Source of the DNA: Faecimorpha stercoravium
GTDB taxonomy: Bacteria > Bacillota > Clostridia > Lachnospirales > Bianqueaceae
Reading direction: 5' to 3'
Assembly: GCA_018712555.1 (NCBI GenBank)
Contig: DVGT01000044.1
Span: 1-64,000, forward strand
Length of the DNA: 64,000 nt
Below the pieces are notes generated by a model. It did no database searches. It was not told where the DNA came from and was given only the letters and a program-made list of their open reading frames with translations. Made by a program: the position numbers and the translations under genes. Below are positions 1 through 7,639 of the stretch, one piece after another (the stretch's first letter is position 1; each line of letters opens with the position of its first letter).

Positions 1-2
1 AA

Positions 3-677
3 GATCACAAGCGCAAGCAAAAGCTCATTCCTTCGAAAGACGTGAAACAGGTCCTGGCAGACTTCGCGCGCAAGCAGGAATTGAAACGACAGCTCAAGGC
101 CCTGCAGGCCAGCGTGCCATGCGAAGAGATACAGGATGTCCGGGCCCGCGTGCGCTTCTTCACGCAGTTCGGCTTGCCCCGGGATCCCTTTGATCCTGAG
201 CAGGTGAAGCCTCGCAATGAACCCAATGTCTACCTAGATGGCACGACGCGCGACTCCAAGAGCGAGATCATCATTTCGCTGCTTCTGGAGCTCTTGAAGA
301 TCACCTATTACTACAATACCGAGCTGCAGACACGCGACGGAAGCTATCGCAAGCCTGATTTCATCTTGAAGAATCAGATCCTCTGGGAACACCTGGGGAA
401 AATGGACGATGCATCTTATGCTGTTGTTCAGCGTCAGAAGCTGAAAGAATACAGGGCCCTTGGCATCGACAAGCTGATGTTCACGACAGAGATCTACAAT
501 CCTGAAAAGAAGACCTCTGTGCTCAATTTGCAGGAGATCGTGAAGAAGTTTGTAGAGTTCCAGCTGATTTCTACGCGCCTGGCCAGGAGCCTGTTCCGGA
601 GAACAAGAGCCCAGAATCGGAAGCCGATTCGAATGAGATATGACGCCCAACCTAAAGCGGACTGGAAAAATGTGTAA
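3..677 (+). CDS. PD-(D/E)XK nuclease-like protein, C-terminal part (5' end outside window)
   Basis: The frame is open from the first bases, so this is probably the 3' end of a longer gene; a GTG at 42 has no convincing ribosome binding site. The visible stretch has a charged helical region, then SKSE, a PDF motif about 40 residues later and WEHLG soon after. That E...PD...ExxG spacing is typical of the nuclease fold found at the C-terminus of many helicases and in restriction-type proteins. A basic tail (RSLFRRTRAQNRKPIR) follows. Family membership and a DNA-cleaving role are inference. A large tandem repeat array starts about 130 bases downstream. The reading looks more GC-rich than the membrane regulator genes that follow. 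Confidence 0.55.
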   Translation, partial: DHKRKQKLIPSKDVKQVLADFARKQELKRQLKALQASVPCEEIQDVRARVRFFTQFGLPRDPFDPEQVKPRNEPNVYLDGTTRDSKSEIIISLLLELLKITYYYNTELQTRDGSYRKPDFILKNQILWEHLGKMDDASYAVVQRQKLKEYRALGIDKLMFTTEIYNPEKKTSVLNLQEIVKKFVEFQLISTRLARSLFRRTRAQNRKPIRMRYDAQPKADWKNV

Positions 678-737
678 ATAATGAAAAATTGGCTTCTTCC
701 GGGTTCGAAATCTGTCCCTATGCGAAAATGAAACCTC

Positions 738-762
738 AGACCCCAGGAAGGGGATTTTTTAT
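738..762 (+). terminator. Weak terminator-like hairpin after the nuclease-like gene
   Basis: CCCC (741-744) can pair with GGGG (750-753) across a 5-base loop, followed by ATTTTTTAT. The stem is short, so the call is tentative. Confidence 0.3.
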
Positions 763-811
763 GTCCTGATGATGGAAGAAACTGGGAATCTTGCATCTGG
801 TTGCTGGGCCT

Positions 812-1926
812 GTATACTCGAATTTTCCGGGGCCAGGCAGGTTCGTGGTCGATAGCGTATACAGTATACTCGAAAAAACTGGGCCCTGGGCAGGATCTGT
901 ATACTCAGATTTTCAGGGCTCGAGCAGGCTCTTGATCCGGGGCGTATACAGAAAGCCCGAAGAGCCTGGATCCGAGCAGAATCAGTATACTCAAATTTTC
1001 AGGATCTAGGGAGGTTCCTGCTCCGGGCGTATACAGAAGGCTCGAAAATCCAGGGCCCCGGGCGAAATCTGTATACTCAAAAATTCCGGGCCCGGGTAGG
1101 TTCCTGATCGCTGGCGTATACTTGTATACTTAAAAAGCCCGGACTCTGGGCGAAATCTGTATACTCAAAAATTCAGGGCCCGGGCAGGTTCTTGGTTAAT
1201 GGCGTATACAAGATACTCGAAAAAACTGGGCCCAGGGCAGGATCTGTATACTCAAAAATTCAGGGTTCGGGCAGGCTCCTGGTTCTAGGGCGTATATAGC
1301 ATGTTCGAAGAGCCTGGCCCTGGGCAGAACCTGTATACTTAAAAATTCAGAGCCCGGACAGGCTCCTGATCCGGAACGTATACAGAAAGCTTGAAGAGCC
1401 GGGCCAGGGCAGAACCTGTATACTCAAAAATTCAGGATCCAGGTCAGGATCTTGGTCGTTGGCGTATACAGTATACTCGAATTTTTCGGGGCAGGTCAGG
1501 CTCCCGATTTGGAGCGTATACAAAAAGCTCGAAAAGTCCGGCCCAGGGCAGGATCTGTATACTCAAATTTTCCGGGGCCAGGCAGATTCTTGTTCTGGGG
1601 CGTATACAGAAAGCTCGAAAAGCCAGGCCCTGGGCGAAATCCGTATACTCAAATTTTCAGGATCCGGGCAGGTTCTTGGTCCAGGGCGTATACAAGATAC
1701 TCGAAAAAACTGGGCCCCGGGCGAAATCAGTATACTCAAATTTTCCGGGCCCAGGCAGGTTCCTGTTCTGGGGCGTATACAAGATACTCGAAAAAACTGG
1801 GCCCAGGCAGAATCTGTATACTCAAAAATTCAGGGCCCGGGCAGGTTCCTGGCCCAAGGCGTATACTTGTGTGCGCAAAAAGCTGAAGCCCAGGCAATCC
1901 AGGCTTCGTATTTAAGCGAGTATACA
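812..1926. repeat. GTATAC tandem array with higher-order (dimeric) structure, period about 86-88 bp
   Basis: CGTATAC recurs at about 856, 943, 1028, 1115, 1203, (1291), 1377, 1463, 1515, 1601, 1687, 1774 and 1860. Every step is 85-88 bp except one of 52 bp. Each unit holds two related half-repeats. One is about 35 bp (GTATACTCGAAAAAACTGGG, then CCC and a GGGCAGG box). The other is about 52 bp (GTATACTCAAAAATTC, then GGGCCCGGGCAGG and a variable TTCCTGGTC). The 52-bp step is what losing one short half-repeat would give. Units have diverged by substitutions but keep GTATAC and the GGGCCC-like core. All three forward frames stay open over long stretches, yet a period that is not a multiple of three argues against coding. 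The function is unknown. Confidence 0.9.
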
Positions 1927-1988
1927 GGTTAGGCGACGAGTCGAGCCTGCTACATACGCGAATCACATAGATAGCCGGGTTTATAATG

Positions 1989-2026
1989 AAAAAAATGCTA
2001 ATGGCGCAAGACGCTGAATTAGCATT
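1989..2026 (-). terminator. Rho-independent terminator of the LuxR-type gene pair
   Basis: AATGCTAAT (1994-2002) pairs with ATTAGCATT (2018-2026). On the minus strand the hairpin is followed by a run of T. It lies about 50 bases after the stop of the minus-strand gene. Confidence 0.75.
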
Positions 2027-2073
2027 AAAATGTATCTTTTTTATTTAGAATATAAAAGAACTCGCAGATATAG

Positions 2074-2859
2074 TTAGTTTTCTTCGTATTTTCTTTCTTT
2101 TGTTTGGATATAGAGTTGATATAGGCCCATTCGTGATTTCACACCGGTTTTTTCATAAATGGAGGTAATATGACGCTGAAAATTCCGTTTTGACATGTAC
2201 AAAGAATCAGCCATCTGTTGAATATTCTCTTCAGTGGTAATAAGAAGAAGGAAGACTTCTGCTTCTCGGGGGGTCAGCATGTAGTGCTGAATAAACCATT
2301 TTTGATGTGTTTCTTCGGACGAACAGGTGGAAACTGGTTTTGAAACCGGAGTTTGCGTAAGAATCCGGGGAGAGAGTATGAGAAAAAGAAGAGAGACGAC
2401 GAAAACTGAAAATAGAAAAATGAAAGAAAATCTTGTGAGCTCTCCCAGATAAAGAAAGAAACAGAGGGTGAGAACGAGAGATCCATAGAACGTTGGAACG
2501 TGAAGTGAAGGTAAAAACGGACAGGATCCATCATAGAATAGATGGCTGAAAAAGCCAAAAATGAACTGAAGGGTCAGAGAACAAATCCATAGAAAAAGAG
2601 GATATCGAATCTGATGCAGAAGGATGCTCCCAAGAATGAGCAGGACACAACATCCTGTTAGAATACATTGGGGGAGCACAAAAGTTTTTTTGATAGAATA
2701 AACAGAGATATAGCCGAGTACGGATACAAAAAGAAATAGAGGAGGGAGAATATGCACTGGAAGAAGGAAATTGGATGAACTGCGAATACAGGCTTCCAAC
2801 GATAGAAAAGATAATATATAGAAGGATGGTAAAAGGGAAGCGAGGATTTTTTTTCTCAT
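2074..2859 (-). CDS. Membrane protein with C-terminal LuxR-type helix-turn-helix
   Basis: 261 residues. Roughly residues 5-165 are very hydrophobic and look like about six membrane segments. Residues about 195-255 form a LuxR/GerE-like DNA-binding domain (LTPREAEVFLLL, then MSKRNFQRHITSIYEKTGV). It should be a membrane-bound transcription regulator that senses something at or in the membrane. The ATG start overlaps the stop of the upstream gene by four bases, so the two are translated together. The upstream partner has the same design with a longer membrane part, which suggests duplication or a working pair. Signal and targets are not evident. The sequence is AT-rich compared with the flanking array. 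Confidence 0.8.
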   Translation of the reverse strand: MRKKILASLLPSFYILSFLSLEACIRSSSNFLLPVHILPPLFLFVSVLGYISVYSIKKTFVLPQCILTGCCVLLILGSILLHQIRYPLFLWICSLTLQFIFGFFSHLFYDGSCPFLPSLHVPTFYGSLVLTLCFFLYLGELTRFSFIFLFSVFVVSLLFLILSPRILTQTPVSKPVSTCSSEETHQKWFIQHYMLTPREAEVFLLLITTEENIQQMADSLYMSKRNFQRHITSIYEKTGVKSRMGLYQLYIQTKERKYEEN

Positions 2860-4295
2860 GACTCGGAATCCTCTATATCTAGGGGAAGTTCACACGAAGA
2901 AGGATCCCATTCATAGTAAAATTGGATCAGACCAATGCGTCCTTTGGTGGCAGTTTTTTCATTCAGGGTGTTGATATGACGATATAAAGCAGCCCGGGAA
3001 ATCATAAGATCTTTGGTTAATTCCTGAATACTTTTGTCCGACGTGAGAAAGCATTGAAAGATTTCTTGCTCCCGTTCCGTCAGATGATATTGTTGTGAAA
3101 ACAGATGAAATCGTTCTTCGAATGTGAGTTTGTGAGGAGGTTCGAGAGTCTGTTCTGTAGGGGGAGTATGGGGAACGGAATAGAAGAAATGAGAAAATAG
3201 GGCATTTAAGATGCTGATTAAAACAAAGAAAAACAGTGAGAAAACGACAATGGGAATGCTGCTGTCAATAGACAATAATAGCGTTGATATATAGGACATG
3301 AGAATTACGCTGATGCGATGAATGACTTTGCCGATGCCCGTCCACCTGCGAAACGAGTTCATATTTCTCGAAATGTTGAAAAAGCCGGAGGTGAAAAACA
3401 CAGAAAAGAAGCCGGCAGAGATGTAAAATACAAGGACTCCTAAAGGAAAAGGACCTTCTAGTCGAATCACAACAACGCAAAGAGCTGCAAATAGCAGAAG
3501 ACAATACATAATTAAGTTCATATGCCGTCGATTTTGAATATCAAAGAGAAAACCGGCCACCAAACAGCTTACGGCCAGAAGCGGCAATGAAAAAAGGGGA
3601 GAATGAAAAAAGATATGCGTCTCATAGACTACACGGCTCAGCAGGACAAAGATACAGGCCATGAGAAATACAATCAGGATGAACAGAATCCGAATTTTAT
3701 AATCTTCAGGGTGTTCCTTTTCGGTGGAATCGGCATGGTGGACAGGAGAAGCTGGCAAAGTAAAAAGGGACGAACGAGAAAGCAGCCAGGTAAGTAAGAA
3801 AAGGGCTATCATGAGAAGCATGAATGACAACGCAGGCCATGGACTCCATTGAAACAATAGGAAAGATAGAAGAAAACCGTTCGCATAGGAAATGCCAATG
3901 ACGCAGGACAAATGTATGTCGGAATCAAGAGTCTCTGCGACCTGATGATGTACAGCGCTGCCCAAAAAGCCGAGTGCTAAAAAGAAGAGGATGTTTCCCC
4001 ATAAAGTCATGACAGGAATAGGGGAATATATGGACAGAATGATGCTAAGGCAGCAAAAAAACGTGATACAAGAGAACAGAATGGTATGGAGCCTGCGTGG
4101 GATATGGGGATATCCGAGGGAGTATGAAAGGAAGCCTATCGCGTTGGCAGCCAATATACCATTGGGAATAAACTGGGAGACATTGGTTGAGGCGTCCGGA
4201 TTCAATACAAAGAAAGAACTTACAAAGAGAAAAACATATACGGAAAGTATCATAATGTTCTGCCGATAAGGTGGTGAAAAAAGAGAATAACGCAT
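2856..4295 (-). CDS. Multi-pass membrane protein with C-terminal LuxR-type helix-turn-helix
   Basis: 479 residues from the ATG at 4295, chosen because AGAAAGGG lies about 8 bases upstream; a GTG nine codons earlier has no site. Residues about 10-380 contain around twelve hydrophobic segments in an MFS-like arrangement. The last about 65 residues are a LuxR-type HTH (LTEREQEIFQCFL, then MISRAALYRHINTLNEKT). MFS-like-plus-LuxR regulators are known, notably in Eggerthella-type Actinobacteria, where they often control neighbouring catabolic genes. No such target gene lies beside this one. It shares a four-base overlap with the downstream LuxR-type gene. Confidence 0.8.
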   Translation of the reverse strand: MRYSLFSPPYRQNIMILSVYVFLFVSSFFVLNPDASTNVSQFIPNGILAANAIGFLSYSLGYPHIPRRLHTILFSCITFFCCLSIILSIYSPIPVMTLWGNILFFLALGFLGSAVHHQVAETLDSDIHLSCVIGISYANGFLLSFLLFQWSPWPALSFMLLMIALFLLTWLLSRSSLFTLPASPVHHADSTEKEHPEDYKIRILFILIVFLMACIFVLLSRVVYETHIFFHSPLFSLPLLAVSCLVAGFLFDIQNRRHMNLIMYCLLLFAALCVVVIRLEGPFPLGVLVFYISAGFFSVFFTSGFFNISRNMNSFRRWTGIGKVIHRISVILMSYISTLLLSIDSSIPIVVFSLFFFVLISILNALFSHFFYSVPHTPPTEQTLEPPHKLTFEERFHLFSQQYHLTEREQEIFQCFLTSDKSIQELTKDLMISRAALYRHINTLNEKTATKGRIGLIQFYYEWDPSSCELPLDIEDSES

Positions 4296-4484
4296 TATAA
4301 AACCCTTTCTGAGCGAAGACACTTTAGTATCATACCCCGTTCATTGTATCATTGATTCCCGGAGAACTGCAAGGTGACAAATGTCTCAACTTGTAAAAAG
4401 GTGAGAATATAGTCGAGCATATCCAGTTGGCAGACTTGGCGCGAAGGCGACGCCCCTTTTTGTGAAGTTGGCGCCAGAACGATC

Positions 4485-4513
4485 TGTCCAAAACAGGAGA
4501 CCTGTGAGATAAT
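4485..4513 (+). promoter_or_regulatory. Possible promoter of the FHA/PP2C/kinase operon
   Basis: TGTCCA, a 17-base spacer and GATAAT precede the first gene by about 60 bases. The -35 is poor. TTGGC occurs three times just upstream, twice as TTGGCGC (4436 and 4468), which would fit an activator-dependent promoter. Tentative. Confidence 0.3.
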
Positions 4514-4573
4514 ATATAACAAACATACAGTTCTTATAAGAACAATTTGAAATCAGATAAGGAGGAACGAGAG

Positions 4574-5113
4574 ATGAAGCAGTGTGACAATGGTCATTTC
4601 TATGACGAAAAGAGGTTTGATACTTGTCCATATTGTCAAGAGGGATCTCAAACGAGCAAAACAGTTTCTCTGGACGATATCGGAAAGACAGTGGCGGTAT
4701 CGAGCCGGGAGTCTCGGGAGGGAGATCGTGGGAAGACCGTGGGGATCATCAAAAAGAGGTTGGGAATTGATCCGGCGGTAGGCTTTTTGGTCTGTGTTGC
4801 GGGACCACACAAGGGCGCGGATTACAAACTGATTTCTGGTCGCAATTTTATTGGCAGAGCAGCCGCAATGGATATTGCATTACCGGACGATGATACCGTT
4901 TCTAGAGAGAGCCATGCGCTGATTACATATGATGCAAAGCATAACGCCTTTTCGCTTTCCCCAGGGCAGGGACGGGGGGTCACATATTGCAATGATGAGT
5001 TGGTAGAGATGGTACGCCCCCTGCATGCATACGACTTGATTGAAGTGGGAAAGAGTCAACTGATTTTCCTGCCGTTATGTGGAGAACGTTTTCAATGGAG
5101 TCAAGAGGAGTAA
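4574..5113 (+). CDS. Zinc ribbon and FHA domain protein
   Basis: 179 residues from the ATG at 4574, which follows AAGGAGGAACGAGAG. The N-terminus has Cys/His pairs (CDNGH, then CPYC) like a small zinc ribbon. After a linker, residues about 75-170 form a forkhead-associated domain with the usual GR...S..H pattern (NFIGRAAAMDIALPDDD, then VSRESHALI). FHA domains bind phosphothreonine peptides, so this should read the output of the kinase encoded downstream. No signal peptide or membrane segment is seen; it is probably cytoplasmic. It is the first gene of a compact operon, three bases before the phosphatase gene. Confidence 0.85.
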   Translation: MKQCDNGHFYDEKRFDTCPYCQEGSQTSKTVSLDDIGKTVAVSSRESREGDRGKTVGIIKKRLGIDPAVGFLVCVAGPHKGADYKLISGRNFIGRAAAMDIALPDDDTVSRESHALITYDAKHNAFSLSPGQGRGVTYCNDELVEMVRPLHAYDLIEVGKSQLIFLPLCGERFQWSQEE

Positions 5114-5116
5114 AAG

Positions 5117-6073
5117 ATGGATAAGTTCCTAGAGTGGCTGGATCAGCCGCTGCTTGAGCAAGGCGGCCTAAAAAGTGGAATGTTTCTTGCATTCATGATT
5201 ATAATTGCCTCCGTTTTGGCGCTGATGATAATCGTATACAAAGTTGGAATCAAAAGGAAGCATATGCGTGAAGAAATAGGGAAACGTCCGATAGAGGAAT
5301 CCACTACGGTACGCCCAGCAGATATACCCGTATTAGAGGCGGCGAATATGCAGGGGCAGGGAGAGCGCCATGAACAGCAGGATGCGTTCGGCTTGTCGTT
5401 GCTGGATGCCTATGAGCAGCAGGGGATTTTGGCCGTGCTGTGTGATGGAATGGGAGGTATGTTTGAGGGGGGGAGAATCGCACAAATCGTGTCAGCCAGG
5501 CTACTGGGTGCATATCCGTGGCTCGATGATGATACTGTACTTCCTTTTGTAGAGGAAATCAGTGCGGACATCTATAGAAAATTTCTTGGACATGGGGGAA
5601 GCACGCTGGTCGCCATCACGATACGAAAAAACCGTCTCAGGTTTTGGAGTGTGGGAGACAGCGACCTATTCCTTCTGAGAGAGGCCCATCTATATGCTTT
5701 GAATCAGAGACAGGAATATAAAAATGAACTTCTTATGCATGCCCTGGAGGGGATGGGATCAGTAGAGGCGGCGTATCAGGATCCGCAGGCGGGAGCTTTA
5801 TTGGAATATATTGGGAAAGAAGATGTACAGTGTGATTATCTGCGGATCCCCTTTTTTCTACTTCCAGGAGATACGCTTCTGCTTTGTTCAGATGGTGTCA
5901 GCGATACACTGACTCGAAAACAGATTCAAGAAGCCATGTATTTACAGCCGCAGGCGTGCTGTGAGAAATTAGAAGAAGAGATTCTGCAGGCAGACCGGGA
6001 GAACCAGGATAACTATACTGCAATTGTATTGAGATATCATGGGAGTCATCGTGAAGAAGGAGGATCGAAATGA
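5117..6073 (+). CDS. Membrane-anchored PP2C-family Ser/Thr protein phosphatase
   Basis: 318 residues. One membrane segment (about residues 20-42) is followed by a cytoplasmic PP2C domain. The metal-binding motifs are visible: DAFG, LCDGMGG, GDSDLF, CSDGVSD and DNYTAIVL. It should remove phosphate from Ser/Thr residues phosphorylated by the kinase at 7636-10737. PrpC-type phosphatases are usually about 240-250 residues and soluble, so the anchor is an addition. Its stop overlaps the start of the protease gene by four bases, which supports co-translation. Confidence 0.88.
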   Translation: MDKFLEWLDQPLLEQGGLKSGMFLAFMIIIASVLALMIIVYKVGIKRKHMREEIGKRPIEESTTVRPADIPVLEAANMQGQGERHEQQDAFGLSLLDAYEQQGILAVLCDGMGGMFEGGRIAQIVSARLLGAYPWLDDDTVLPFVEEISADIYRKFLGHGGSTLVAITIRKNRLRFWSVGDSDLFLLREAHLYALNQRQEYKNELLMHALEGMGSVEAAYQDPQAGALLEYIGKEDVQCDYLRIPFFLLPGDTLLLCSDGVSDTLTRKQIQEAMYLQPQACCEKLEEEILQADRENQDNYTAIVLRYHGSHREEGGSK

Positions 6074-7308
6074 ATAAAATCAGAAAAAAAAGAATAGTGG
6101 CCACGGTATGGATTGTGATGGGATTATTCAGCATGGTCTTGGGCGTCATGGGCTTTGCGGGAAAAGGAATCACACCCAATGAGGCGAGACACGGCGTTGT
6201 TTTTGTATATACAGAGTTTACGGATGGCCAGTATCTATATAGTGGAACGGGAACAGGATGGGCCATAGGGATTCCGGGTAAGCCTGTGGAATATATTGTA
6301 ACCAATGGTCATGTGGTGCAGAACGCGTACTTGACGGGCGGCGTGATGCAGGTCTATTTCTCACTGGCGGAAAACGATTATATGGTTCCGCAGGTCGTAT
6401 ATTATTCTGCGCCGGAAGAAAAGGATATCGCGATACTCCGGCTTCCGTCACCGACAGACAAGAGAACGGCCCTACAGCTGCGGAAATCGAATAGTATAGA
6501 AATTGGAGAGACGGCAGTGGCCTTGGGATATCCGTCCGTCGCGAACAGCACAAGCTATCGCGCCTTTGACGAAGAAGATATTACCATGACGCAGGGAATC
6601 ATCAGCCGAAGAGCACAGCCCGTCGGATCCCAATATGAAGCGTTTCAGATGGATGTTTCAATTTCTGCCGGAAATTCCGGTGGACCGCTGGTAGATCAAA
6701 AGGGAAACGTGATTGGGATCAATACCAGTGGAATATATAACACGGAATCGGGCGCCAGTGTAAACTATGCGATTATGATTGATGAACTGATTCGCGTATT
6801 GGATAATGAACAGATCGACTATGCTTTGGCCAATAGTGGATTGCTTTGGGTGCCCAACTGGATGGGGTATATGTTTTTACCGATTGGAATCCTGTTCCTG
6901 CTCTGTGGCGGGATCCTGTTTCTGAAAACGATGAATGGAACGGCAAGGCAACTGATTGCGGGGAAAAAGGGACCTGGAGAAAAGATACATCCTGTTTTGA
7001 GGGGATTATCGGGGCCATTTGCCGGACAAGTCTTCGATCTGTCCAAAGGAGCGATTGTGATGGGGAGAGATCCGGCGACATGTCATATTGTCTTTGAAAA
7101 AAACACACCGGGTATCAGTGGACGGCACTGCCAGGTTTCTTATCAGGCAGCAGACGGCAGCTTTGTTTTGACAGATCTGGGATCCAGCTTTGGAACGTAT
7201 CTGGATCATGGCAAAAAGCTTCCGGTACAGGTACCGGAAAAACTGATGGCAGGAGATGGATTCTATCTCTGCGACACAAATGTCCGTTTCATAGTTGCGA
7301 AGGAGTAA
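6070..7308 (+). CDS. Membrane trypsin-like serine protease with C-terminal FHA domain
   Basis: 412 residues. The order is an N-terminal membrane segment (about 10-31); a trypsin-like domain with His in TNGHVV (about 80), Asp in EKDIAILRL (about 117) and Ser in AGNSGGPLV (about 203); a second membrane segment (about 268-290); and an FHA domain (about 318-408; MGRDPATCHIVF, then ISGRHCQVS). The predicted topology puts the protease outside and the FHA inside, so phosphorylation in the cytoplasm could be coupled to proteolysis at the surface. This resembles HtrA-type proteases but has no PDZ domain. It sits between the phosphatase and kinase genes of the operon. Confidence 0.88.
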   Translation: MNKIRKKRIVATVWIVMGLFSMVLGVMGFAGKGITPNEARHGVVFVYTEFTDGQYLYSGTGTGWAIGIPGKPVEYIVTNGHVVQNAYLTGGVMQVYFSLAENDYMVPQVVYYSAPEEKDIAILRLPSPTDKRTALQLRKSNSIEIGETAVALGYPSVANSTSYRAFDEEDITMTQGIISRRAQPVGSQYEAFQMDVSISAGNSGGPLVDQKGNVIGINTSGIYNTESGASVNYAIMIDELIRVLDNEQIDYALANSGLLWVPNWMGYMFLPIGILFLLCGGILFLKTMNGTARQLIAGKKGPGEKIHPVLRGLSGPFAGQVFDLSKGAIVMGRDPATCHIVFEKNTPGISGRHCQVSYQAADGSFVLTDLGSSFGTYLDHGKKLPVQVPEKLMAGDGFYLCDTNVRFIVAKE

Positions 7309-7312
7309 TCGA

Positions 7313-7639
7313 ATGTCTATATATTGTTTAGTCCATGGCCAAGTGGAGGAATCCAATTGGGATCGAGTGAAAAGAAATGAGCGAATCGTATTCTATCACT
7401 TGAGTGCGGAAGGAGAGATTCGACAGGAACCAGAAGCGGTAAATATACAGAGCGGGGAAGGACTCCTGGCCTGTAATGAAGCGGTGTACATTGAACCATT
7501 GGAGATCCAGGTTGAGTTTTTAAAGGCGCGGGATGCAAAAGCCTGGTTGGCGGCTTTGGTCCTGCGGCATGCGGAACGAGCCCGAAAAATAGATCAGGAC
7601 CTGTTTTTGCAAACAGAAATCAGGGAGGGAAGAAAGTGA
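7313..7639 (+). CDS. Small unknown protein of the Ser/Thr signalling operon
   Basis: 108 residues from the ATG at 7313, preceded by AAGGAGTAATCGA. No family was recognised. It begins SIYCLVHGQVEE, has a mixed beta-like first half and an amphipathic helical second half (LAALVLRHAERARKID), and lacks a signal peptide or membrane segment. Its stop overlaps the GTG start of the kinase, so it is translated with it and may be a partner or adaptor of the kinase system. Function is not known. Confidence 0.7.
   Translation: MSIYCLVHGQVEESNWDRVKRNERIVFYHLSAEGEIRQEPEAVNIQSGEGLLACNEAVYIEPLEIQVEFLKARDAKAWLAALVLRHAERARKIDQDLFLQTEIREGRK

Noticed and set aside
812..1926. CRISPR array
   Set aside because: The whole unit is repeated, with no unique spacers, and no cas gene is nearby.
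791..1932. Several overlapping open frames of 70-174 codons in the GTATAC array
   Set aside because: All three frames are open because the repeat lacks stop triplets; the 86-88 bp period shifts frame each unit, and there is no ribosome binding site.
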